Source of the DNA: Wocania_A sp964021735
Lineage (GTDB): Bacteria > Bacteroidota > Bacteroidia > Flavobacteriales > Flavobacteriaceae
DNA length: 8,223 nt
Direction of reading: 5' to 3'
Assembly (NCBI RefSeq): GCF_964021735.1
Contig: NZ_CAXIBN010000138.1
Location: 1-8,223, forward strand
The notes under the pieces: generated by a model
Told to the model about the DNA's origin: nothing
The model's input: only the letters and a program-made list of their open reading frames with translations
Databases searched by the model: none
Part shown: positions 1 through 5,429 of the stretch, one piece after another
Layout: the number at the start of each line of letters is the position of its first letter
How positions within the stretch are numbered: position 1 is the first letter of the stretch
Made by a program: the position numbers and the translations under genes

Positions 1-2354
1 ACTTTTTTCTGAGCACGTTCAATAGATTTTGAAATCATAGAATGCTGAATCACTTCGCCTTCTTTTAATCCCATTTTATCCATCATTTTTGCAATACGTT
101 CACTACCAAAAAGACGCATTAAATTATCGTCTAACGATACATAAAACTGCGAGCTTCCTGGATCTCCTTGTCGACCAGCACGACCACGTAATTGTCTGTC
201 CACACGACGTGAATCATGACGTTCTGTACCAACAATGGCTAAACCACCGGCAGCTTTAACCTCGTCTGATAATTTAATATCTGTTCCACGACCAGCCATA
301 TTGGTTGCGATGGTTACTTGACCAGTTTTACCAGCTTGATCTACAATTTCGGCTTCTTTTTTATGCTGTTTCGCATTTAATACATTGTGCGGTATCTTGC
401 GAATGCTTAACATTTTACCAAGTAATTCACTAATTTCAACCGATGTTGTTCCTATTAAAACAGGGCGACCAGCTTCCGATAATTGTGTGACATCATCAAT
501 AACCGCATTATATTTTTCGCGCTTAGTTTTATATACTAAATCTTCTTTATCGTCTCTAGCAATAGGTCTGTTTGTAGGTATTTCAACAACATCTAGTTTG
601 TAAATTTCCCAAAATTCACCAGCTTCAGTAACCGCTGTACCCGTCATACCAGAAAGTTTACGGTACATTCTAAAGTAATTTTGAAGGGTTACTGTAGCAA
701 AGGTTTGTGTAGCATCTTCAATTTTTACATTTTCTTTGGCTTCAATCGCTTGGTGTAATCCGTCAGAGTAACGACGACCATCCATAATACGACCGGTTTG
801 CTCATCAACAATCATGACTTTATTATCCATCACCACATATTGTGTGTCTTTTTCAAATAAAGCATAGGCTTTTAATAATTGATTTAATGTGTGAATACGT
901 TCCGATTTCACACCAAATTCTTTGAATAATTCTTCTTTAAGATTTGCTTCTTCTTCAGCAGAAAGACCTTGCTCTTCAATTTTAGCAACTTCAATTCCTA
1001 TTTCTGGTAAGATGAAAAAATCTGGATTATCTTTTCCAGAAATGTATTCAATACCTTTATCTGTTAATTCAATTTGATTGTTTTTTTCTTCTATAACATA
1101 GTACAACTCTGCATCAACCTTTGGCATTTCGCGGTTGTTATCCTGCATGTAAAAGTTTTCTGTTTTTTGAAGTAATAGCTTAACACCTTCTTCAGATAAA
1201 AATTTAATAAGTGCTTTATTTTTAGGTATACCACGATACACACGCAATAATTGAAAACCACCTTCTTTAGTATCACCAGCTTTGATTAATTTTTTTGCTT
1301 CAGCTAAAACACCTGTTAAATATTTACGTTGCACCGAAACAATATCATCAACTTTAGGTTTTAGTTCGTTAAATTCATGACGTTCGCCTTGTGGAATGGG
1401 GCCAGAAATAATTAATGGTGTACGCGCATCATCAACTAAAACCGAATCCACCTCATCTACAATCGCATAATGGTGCGGGCGTTGCACCAAATCATCTGGC
1501 GAATGTGCCATATTATCACGCAAGTAATCAAAACCAAATTCGTTGTTAGTTCCGTAGGTAATATCAGCATTATAAGCTTTTATACGTGCTTCAGAGTTTG
1601 GTTGATGGTAATCAATACAATCTACACTCAAACCGTGGAATTCAAAAATAGGAGCCATCCACGCACTGTCTCGTTTTGCTAAATAATCGTTTACTGTTAC
1701 TAAGTGAACACCACGACCAGTAAGTGCATTTAAATACACAGGTAATGTAGCAACTAAGGTTTTACCTTCTCCCGTTTGCATTTCGGCAATTTTACCTTGA
1801 TGCATCGCTACACCCCCAATAAGTTGCACATCGTAATGCACCATATCCCAAGTAATGGGTTTTCCTGCGGCATCCCAAGAGTTTGACCAAGTGGCATTAT
1901 CGCCATCAAGTGTTATATACGTTTTATCTCCAGATAGACTTCTATCAAATTCGTTAGCAGTTACTGTAATATTAGTGTTGTTTACAAAACGCTTTGCGGT
2001 TTCTTTTACCACAGCAAAGGCTTCAGGTAAAATATCGTTTAATGTTTTTTCAACAGCTTCGTACGATTCGTCTTCAATTTTATCGACTTCTTGATAAATA
2101 TCTTCTCGTCTATCAATATCTTCAGTAGCTTCAGCTTCTTTTAAAAGTGTTTCTTTTCTTTCATTAAAAGGTTTGCGTGTTTCGGCAATAATAGCTTTAA
2201 ATTCGACCGTTTTACCTCTTAATTCGTCATGCGATAAGGCTTCTAAAGCTGCTTCAAAGGTTTTAACTTTGTCTACTAAAGGCATTAAAGCTTTTACGTC
2301 TTGTTTCGATTTGTCTCCAACAAATATTTTCAATACAGAATTTAAGAAACTCAT
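1..2354 (-). CDS. secA: Preprotein translocase ATPase SecA (C-terminal part beyond window)
   Basis: SecA is the cytoplasmic motor that uses ATP to push unfolded preproteins through the SecYEG channel of the inner membrane. The reading frame is open from the ATG at 2354 to the left edge, giving about 784 complete codons and no stop. Visible motifs are Walker A MQTGEGKT at residues 192-199, Walker B DEVD at 300-303 followed by DDARTPLIISGP, VDEQTGR near 516-522, GMTGTA at 569-574, NMAGRGTDIKL at 685-695 and QLRGRAGRQGDPGS at 721-734. Walker A lies about 90 residues further in than in E. coli SecA because of an extra charged helical segment near the N-terminus; another extra stretch lies between DEVD and VDEQTGR. 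Both are familiar in Bacteroidetes SecA, which is about 1100 residues long, so roughly 330 residues (helical scaffold end and C-terminal tail) lie outside. The gene has its own promoter at 2430-2462. Confidence 0.98.
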   Translation of the reverse strand, partial: MSFLNSVLKIFVGDKSKQDVKALMPLVDKVKTFEAALEALSHDELRGKTVEFKAIIAETRKPFNERKETLLKEAEATEDIDRREDIYQEVDKIEDESYEAVEKTLNDILPEAFAVVKETAKRFVNNTNITVTANEFDRSLSGDKTYITLDGDNATWSNSWDAAGKPITWDMVHYDVQLIGGVAMHQGKIAEMQTGEGKTLVATLPVYLNALTGRGVHLVTVNDYLAKRDSAWMAPIFEFHGLSVDCIDYHQPNSEARIKAYNADITYGTNNEFGFDYLRDNMAHSPDDLVQRPHHYAIVDEVDSVLVDDARTPLIISGPIPQGERHEFNELKPKVDDIVSVQRKYLTGVLAEAKKLIKAGDTKEGGFQLLRVYRGIPKNKALIKFLSEEGVKLLLQKTENFYMQDNNREMPKVDAELYYVIEEKNNQIELTDKGIEYISGKDNPDFFILPEIGIEVAKIEEQGLSAEEEANLKEELFKEFGVKSERIHTLNQLLKAYALFEKDTQYVVMDNKVMIVDEQTGRIMDGRRYSDGLHQAIEAKENVKIEDATQTFATVTLQNYFRMYRKLSGMTGTAVTEAGEFWEIYKLDVVEIPTNRPIARDDKEDLVYKTKREKYNAVIDDVTQLSEAGRPVLIGTTSVEISELLGKMLSIRKIPHNVLNAKQHKKEAEIVDQAGKTGQVTIATNMAGRGTDIKLSDEVKAAGGLAIVGTERHDSRRVDRQLRGRAGRQGDPGSSQFYVSLDDNLMRLFGSERIAKMMDKMGLKEGEVIQHSMISKSIERAQKK

Positions 2355-2375
2355 GTGTATATATTTTATGTTTAT

Positions 2376-2389
2376 CTAGGACGTCCTAG
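2376..2389. promoter_or_regulatory. 14-bp perfect palindrome in secA leader
   Basis: CTAGGACGTCCTAG is a perfect palindrome in the untranslated leader of secA, 21 bases upstream of the ATG and about 40 bases downstream of the -7 box. As DNA it has the form of a dimeric repressor site. As RNA it could fold into a 5-bp stem with an ACGU loop close to the start codon, or pair between two transcripts. The palindrome itself is certain; any role in secA control is inference. Confidence 0.5.
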
Positions 2390-2429
2390 TTATTTTTATT
2401 TAATTTTTAAGCTTTTAAGAAAAGCGTAT

Positions 2430-2462
2430 CAAAGATACATTTTGTTTAAAGATTAGGGCAAA
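2430..2462 (-). promoter_or_regulatory. Predicted secA promoter (Bacteroidetes type)
   Basis: On the minus strand TATCTTTG (2437 to 2430) matches the Bacteroidetes -7 consensus TAnnTTTG exactly. TTTG (2462 to 2459) lies 21 bases upstream as the -33 element. The -33 box overlaps the T-run of the terminator of the preceding gene, so termination and re-initiation are packed together. The predicted transcript starts near 2424, giving a leader of about 70 bases before secA. Confidence 0.65.
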
Positions 2463-2488
2463 AAAAAAGCCTCAAATCGAGACTTTTT
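2460..2488 (-). terminator. Intrinsic terminator of the DUF2795 gene
   Basis: Read on the minus strand, AAAAAGTCTC, a five-base loop GATTT and GAGGCTTTTT form a stem with a single G-U pair, followed by an uninterrupted run of nine T. It begins 18 bases after the stop codon of the small upstream gene and separates it from secA. The A-rich side would also give a weaker plus-strand terminator, but no plus-strand gene leads into it. Confidence 0.85.
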
Positions 2489-2506
2489 AATTATTCTTTA
2501 TGCTTA

Positions 2507-2728
2507 TTAATATTCATCCTCGTTCCAGAGGTAATCTTCATCTGTTGGATAATCAGACCAAATTTCTTCAATCGAATCATACGAATCGCCTTCGTCTTCA
2601 ATCGACTGTAAATTTTCTACAACTTCTAACGGTGCGCCAGTTCTAATAGCGTAATCTATTAATTCGTCTTTGGTTGCTGGCCAAGGTGCATCACTTAAAT
2701 ACGATGCTAATTCTAAAGTCCAATACAT
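2507..2728 (-). CDS. DUF2795 domain-containing protein, 73 aa
   Basis: This small acidic protein (73 residues, no signal peptide or membrane segment) matches the DUF2795 family widely kept in Bacteroidetes. The recognisable core is the N-terminal half, with LSDAPWPATKDELIDYAIRTG at about residues 11-31 followed by the APLEVVENL helix. The second half is very acidic and aromatic and ends in WNEDEY. DUF2795 has no established biochemical function; the fold is probably a small helical, cytoplasmic domain that could bind a partner. The gene is monocistronic by sequence: it has its own promoter at 2753-2782 and a strong terminator at 2460-2488. The ATG at 2728 has only an A-rich run before it and no Shine-Dalgarno sequence, as is usual in this phylum. 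Its place beside secA suggests stable synteny, not a proven functional link. Confidence 0.92.
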   Translation of the reverse strand: MYWTLELASYLSDAPWPATKDELIDYAIRTGAPLEVVENLQSIEDEGDSYDSIEEIWSDYPTDEDYLWNEDEY

Positions 2729-2752
2729 TTTTTATTGCGTTTAATTTTTTTG

Positions 2753-2782
2753 CAAAAATAAATTTTTAGTTTAAACAGACAA
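2753..2782 (-). promoter_or_regulatory. Predicted promoter of the DUF2795 gene
   Basis: On the minus strand TTG (2782 to 2780), a 19-base spacer and TATTTTTG (2760 to 2753) match the Bacteroidetes primary sigma consensus in both boxes and spacing. The -7 box lies about 25 bases upstream of the ATG at 2728, which predicts a leader of roughly 15-20 bases. Confidence 0.7.
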
Positions 2783-2900
2783 GAAAAAAATGAATTATTT
2801 AATCATTAATTTTAAGAACGTATCTTTTTGTACTCTAAACCCTTGCAAATTTATTGTTGCTGAGTTAATAATATTAGCAGTTTTTAACGGATTATATTTT
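2783..2900. other. AT-rich spacer without a gene
   Basis: This is the left part of the gap between the DUF2795 promoter and the end of the adenosyltransferase gene. It is AT-rich, has no credible coding frame, and holds only one isolated -7-like box on the minus strand (2846-2853, TAAATTTG) with no matching -33 box. The rest of the gap (2901-3149) is occupied by repeats described separately. Confidence 0.6.
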
Positions 2901-3060
2901 AGGCGTTACCCCTAAAAAGGGGTCGGGCTTTTTGCTATATCTTTTTAAAACGTTATTGTGAGGACGAAGCACATGGCAATTTGCCAAATTCAAGTACTCG
3001 AGCAATTTTTTATTTCATTCAAGTTTTAAAAAGGATGCCGCTGCAATCCCTAACGCGGGC
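2901..3060. repeat. Composite intergenic repeat with inverted arms
   Basis: Two halves face each other. The left half starts GGCGTTACCCC, contains the hairpin ACCCC-TAAAAA-GGGGT (2908-2923) and ends ATCTTTTTAAAA (2939-2950). The right half starts TTTTAAAAAGGAT (3024-3036) and ends in CCCTAACGCGGGC. The inner arms pair over 12 of 13 bases, and the outer GCGTTA (2903-2908) pairs with TAACGC (3051-3056). Both halves resemble, from memory, a dispersed flavobacterial intergenic repeat. The 73 bases between the arms (2951-3023) contain an unrelated REP-like sequence. There is no transposase gene, so this is at most a non-autonomous element. Confidence 0.6.
2951..2986. repeat. REP-like sequence nested inside the composite repeat
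   Basis: The segment beginning CGTTATTGTGAGGACGAAGC resembles the widespread bacterial intergenic motif ATTGCGAGGA(a)CGAAGCAAT. It is bounded by ATTG and CAAT and runs into TGGCAA-T-TTGCCA, a 13-base near-palindrome at 2974-2986. It sits centrally between the two arms of the 2901-3060 element. The family assignment is from memory of the motif, not from a search. Confidence 0.5.
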
Positions 3061-3094
3061 TAGTTTACAGTCATTAGTATCCAGTATACAGTCA
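3061..3094. repeat. CAGT array, heptad spacing
   Basis: CAGT occurs at 3068, 3082 and 3089, that is at steps of 14 and 7 bases, within ACAGTCA units that repeat exactly at 3067-3073 and 3088-3094. It abuts the right edge of the composite element and lies downstream of the adenosyltransferase gene. A similar array in the opposite orientation lies at 5381-5421. Degenerate CAGT heptad runs are familiar in flavobacterial intergenic DNA; their function is unknown. Confidence 0.5.
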
Positions 3095-3149
3095 AATCTT
3101 AATTTACTAAACTATTGTACTTCTAACTTCTGTCTACAAGTTCCGTGCT

Positions 3150-3722
3150 TCACTTTTTCTCAGGAATCCACTTAATTTCATTTGCTTGTAAGTCAGAAGA
3201 CAACTTTCGTGCCAACACAAAAAGGTAGTCAGAAAGACGGTTTAAGTACGTTAAAGCATTCGCTTCAAAAGGTTCTAAATCGTTAAGTGCCGATGCTAAA
3301 CGTTCGGCTCTACGGCAAACACAACGTGCTATGTGACAGAATGACACTGTTTGATGCCCGCCAGGTAACACAAAATGCGTCATTGGTGGTAGTGCTTCGT
3401 TCATCGTGTCCATTTCCTGCTCTAAACGTTCAATGTTTTCAGCAGAAATCTTTTCAATATTTAAGCGTTCTTTCCCATTTTTTAAAAGGGCTTTTTTAGG
3501 GTCGGTAGCTAAAATAGCGCCAACCGTAAACAATCTGTCTTGAATATGCATCAACACGTTTTTGTAATGCTGATTAATATGTTGATCGCGAATTAAACCT
3601 AAATGCGAGTTTAATTCATCAACCGTTCCGTAGCTTTCAATACGGATATGATGTTTTGGTACACGTGTACCTCCAAATAACGCAGTAGTACCTTTGTCGC
3701 CTGTTTTGGTGTAGATTTTCAT
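3150..3722 (-). CDS. pduO: PduO-type cob(I)alamin adenosyltransferase
   Basis: The enzyme transfers the 5'-deoxyadenosyl group of ATP to cob(I)alamin or a corrinoid precursor, giving coenzyme B12 for enzymes such as methylmalonyl-CoA mutase; it works as a cytoplasmic trimer. The 190 residues match the normal length of the family. Signature positions are TKTGDKGTT at 5-13 (ATP site), R27 and SYGTVDELNSHLG at 30-42, FVLPGG at 117-122, HIARCVCRRAERL at 130-142 (Arg and Glu of the active site) and YLNRLSDYLFVLAR at 159-172. The ATG at 3722 gives MKIYTKTGDKG, the usual N-terminus. No cobalamin riboswitch or other B12 gene is visible nearby, so the gene probably serves salvage or a housekeeping mutase. 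Its stop is followed by repeats and not by a recognisable terminator. Confidence 0.96.
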   Translation of the reverse strand: MKIYTKTGDKGTTALFGGTRVPKHHIRIESYGTVDELNSHLGLIRDQHINQHYKNVLMHIQDRLFTVGAILATDPKKALLKNGKERLNIEKISAENIERLEQEMDTMNEALPPMTHFVLPGGHQTVSFCHIARCVCRRAERLASALNDLEPFEANALTYLNRLSDYLFVLARKLSSDLQANEIKWIPEKK

Positions 3723-3733
3723 ACTGCAAGTTC

Positions 3734-3754
3734 AAAATTTAAAATTTAAAATTC
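3734..3754. repeat. Three-unit AT heptamer tandem repeat
   Basis: AAAATTT, AAAATTT and AAAATTC follow one another without gaps, 12 bases upstream of the adenosyltransferase ATG. Read on the minus strand the tract includes TAAATTTTG, close to a TAnnTTTG box but with one extra base, so the repeat may overlap the core promoter. A change in unit number would change promoter geometry; this is inference. Confidence 0.55.
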
Positions 3755-3762
3755 AAAGTTTT

Positions 3763-3788
3763 TTGCCACTAATTCACGAATGTTTTTT
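3763..3788. repeat. Possible dispersed repeat (GCCACTAATTCACGAAT)
   Basis: The sequence TTTGCCACTAATTCACGAATG, with T-runs on both sides, resembles a short intergenic repeat I recall from Bacteroidetes genomes (ATTCGTGAATTxGTGGC on the other strand). It fills the space between the stop of the GNAT-like gene and the AT heptamers. The assignment rests on recall and needs a genome-wide count. Confidence 0.35.
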
Positions 3789-4487
3789 TCATGTTTCAGA
3801 ACAAATACGATTAATTTCTTTGCTATAATCATTTACTTTTTTTGTAATTTCCATTAAATCTCCATAATCACCGCAAGACATTAATATTTCATCACTTATA
3901 TATTGTAACATATTGTGACAATAGAAAATTTTCTCTTTTAGTTGATTTATTCTTTCTTCTGTAATTAAAGTATTTATTTCTTTTAAATTTTGATGTTGCC
4001 AGTTTAAATTGTTTTTTTCTAATTTAAATATTTCTTTACCATTCTTACTTTCAACATATTCAAATCCTAATTTTATTGCTACATTTTTTGAAGCTTTGAA
4101 GTTTTTAGCTTCGAGTTTTTTCTTATTGATTGTTATTCTTTGAACTACTCTTTCGTATTCAAATCCTTTGTCATCAAATAGGTAGGGTATAATACTTTCT
4201 CTTAGCGCATTGCTTAAATAACTTTTACCTCTATATCCTTTTTGGATGAACCAGTGAAGATCTTCTACGCAATCTAGTATAGCTCCAATAAATTTATTTG
4301 AATCGTTTTGTATTAAAAACCACCTTTCTGATTTTATACATTCAGTTATACTCTTTTCTTCTGGTAAGCTATTCCATATTTTAGCAACAAATACGTTTTT
4401 ACTTATTCTTCTTTTAAAAATTAATTCCTCTTTTAATTCTTTACGATTTAATTTTTGGATTAATTCCTCTATTTGTTTTTCAGTCAT
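3789..4487 (-). CDS. GNAT-like N-acetyltransferase with C-terminal helical extension
   Basis: This 232-residue protein of unknown substrate looks like a GNAT acyltransferase, which would move an acetyl group from acetyl-CoA to an amine. The acetyl-CoA loop is seen at about residues 82-95 (IQKGYRGKSYLSNAL, the Q/R-x-x-G-x-G/A motif with Ser at the last Gly), after the strand FIGAILDCVEDLHWF. The second hallmark is KASKNVAIKLGFEYV at 131-145, the usual end of a GNAT core. Residues about 160-232 are an extra, mostly helical charged tail that I do not recognise. There is no signal peptide or membrane segment. It lies 66 bases downstream of the methyltransferase stop. It is visibly richer in A+T and Lys/Asn/Ile than secA or pduO, which suggests a later acquisition. 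A possible TTTG box lies at 4524-4527, but its -7 partner is poor. Confidence 0.72.
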   Translation of the reverse strand: MTEKQIEELIQKLNRKELKEELIFKRRISKNVFVAKIWNSLPEEKSITECIKSERWFLIQNDSNKFIGAILDCVEDLHWFIQKGYRGKSYLSNALRESIIPYLFDDKGFEYERVVQRITINKKKLEAKNFKASKNVAIKLGFEYVESKNGKEIFKLEKNNLNWQHQNLKEINTLITEERINQLKEKIFYCHNMLQYISDEILMSCGDYGDLMEITKKVNDYSKEINRICSET

Positions 4488-4553
4488 ATAAGTTCAATAA
4501 TGTATAGTGATTTTAGTATAATCCAAACGGCTTAACAACTTAACAAAAAACAA

Positions 4554-5327
4554 CTAAACCCTAATAGTAAAATGCTCTTTAATTTGTTCTTTCCTAAAAA
4601 AAACAAATCCCCAGAAAAACGTATCAATAGTTACAGTTACTTTTGGGTGTTGTTTTATGGTTTTCCAAGCTTCAGTCATGCCTTTGCTCCAATAAATATC
4701 ATCAAAAATAAAAACAGAATTGTTGTTTGCGGTTTGTAAAAGTGTTTTAAAATAATGTAACGTCGCTTCTTTTTGATGATTACCATCAAAAAAGATGAAG
4801 TCATAGGTATTGGGTTTTAGGTTTATTATGGCATTATCAAAATTATCGTTTATAAGATTAATATTTTCTAATTTATAATCTTTGAAATTCTTTTTAGTAA
4901 ATTCAGAAATATTCGGACAACCTTCAATTGTTGTAATATTTGCTTTTGGGTTTGCTAAATGCATTGCATGTGTTGCTACACCTAATGAGGTGCCTAACTC
5001 TAATATGTTTTCAAATTCAAAATAGCCAACCAATCGATATAAAAGCTTTGCTCTTTTATAGGTTGTCCCAGCATTTTTAGTCATTGCAGAAATGAGCCGT
5101 TGGTTTTGTTTTAAAACATGGGAGCCAACACCAAAATCGGTTACTTTAATTTTTGTTTTGTTTTTTAAAAGGGCATTTTTGTAGTTTAAAAGACTTTTAT
5201 AGGCATCATAATTTTTGTTGTTATAAAAACATTTGGAGACCAAATTATAAACAAAAGGAGAGTGTACACCGTGTTGATTGGTAGATTTTAAAAGAAATTT
5301 TATGTATTGAATAATTTGGTAAAACAT
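4554..5327 (-). CDS. Class I SAM-dependent methyltransferase
   Basis: This 257-residue protein has the Rossmann-like methyltransferase core of the O-methyltransferase/Methyltransf_24 kind. Motif I is ILELGTSLGVAT at residues 108-119 (SAM glycine loop), the acidic end of strand 2 is TTIEG at 132-136, motif IV is YDFIFFDGNH at 175-184, and FIFDDIYW at 206-213 supplies a paired Asp as in metal-dependent small-molecule O-methyltransferases. The N-terminal ~100 residues are helical and contain NQHGVHSPFVYNLV at 17-30, a conserved signature of a Bacteroidetes subgroup. The substrate cannot be deduced. The protein is soluble. The ATG at 5327 gives the expected N-terminus. It lies 102 bases downstream of the ABC-F gene in the same direction and may be cotranscribed through the hairpin at 5339-5382. 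Confidence 0.9.
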   Translation of the reverse strand: MFYQIIQYIKFLLKSTNQHGVHSPFVYNLVSKCFYNNKNYDAYKSLLNYKNALLKNKTKIKVTDFGVGSHVLKQNQRLISAMTKNAGTTYKRAKLLYRLVGYFEFENILELGTSLGVATHAMHLANPKANITTIEGCPNISEFTKKNFKDYKLENINLINDNFDNAIINLKPNTYDFIFFDGNHQKEATLHYFKTLLQTANNNSVFIFDDIYWSKGMTEAWKTIKQHPKVTVTIDTFFWGFVFFRKEQIKEHFTIRV

Positions 5328-5338
5328 ACTTTTAAGTT

Positions 5339-5382
5339 GTTCTCGATACTAAATTCTTCGTGACTTAGAATTTTACTCGAAC
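5339..5382. repeat. REP-like inverted repeat
   Basis: GTTCTCGA at 5339-5346 faces TCGAAC at 5377-5382, and AAATTCT at 5351-5357 pairs perfectly with AGAATTT at 5367-5373 around a nine-base loop. On the minus strand it reads GTTCGAGT...ATCGAGAAC, a form I recall as a common dispersed repeat of flavobacteria. It lies between the ABC-F stop and the methyltransferase start. No T-run follows on the minus strand, so it is not a standard terminator, though it could stabilise or attenuate the transcript. Confidence 0.6.
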
Positions 5383-5421
5383 TGACTTATTTTTTTGACT
5401 GAATACTGCTACTGAACACTG
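5381..5421. repeat. CAGT array, opposite orientation
   Basis: ACTG on the plus strand (CAGT on the minus) occurs at 5381, 5398, 5405, 5411 and 5418; the last four are at steps of 7, 6 and 7 bases. The array directly follows the ABC-F stop codon and joins the REP-like hairpin. It is the same kind of sequence as 3061-3094, inverted. Confidence 0.5.
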
Positions 5422-5429
5422 AGAACTAT

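Noticed and set aside
385..2379. Several open frames of 60-80 codons on both strands inside the secA region
   Set aside because: They lie antisense to or out of frame with an unmistakable SecA frame and show no domain, start signal or promoter of their own.
2846..2853. TAAATTTG box on the minus strand as a second promoter for the DUF2795 gene
   Set aside because: No TTG/TTTG box lies at the right distance, and a two-box promoter exists closer to the gene.
2908..2923. CCCC/GGGG hairpin as terminator for pduO
   Set aside because: It lies more than 220 bases beyond the stop, and on the minus strand no T-run follows; it is better explained as part of the repeat.
2901..3094. CRISPR array
   Set aside because: The repeats are short, inverted or 7 bases apart, with no regular 25-40 base repeat/spacer pattern and no cas genes.
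2981..3175. 64-codon plus-strand frame in the repeat-rich gap
   Set aside because: It is made of the composite repeat and CAGT array and runs into the end of pduO; the peptide has no family resemblance.
3723..3788. Cobalamin riboswitch upstream of pduO
   Set aside because: The leader is too short and consists of AT repeats; no B12-box-like sequence is seen.
5339..5382. Hairpin as intrinsic terminator for the ABC-F gene
   Set aside because: No run of T follows on the minus strand, and the sequence has the form of a dispersed repeat.
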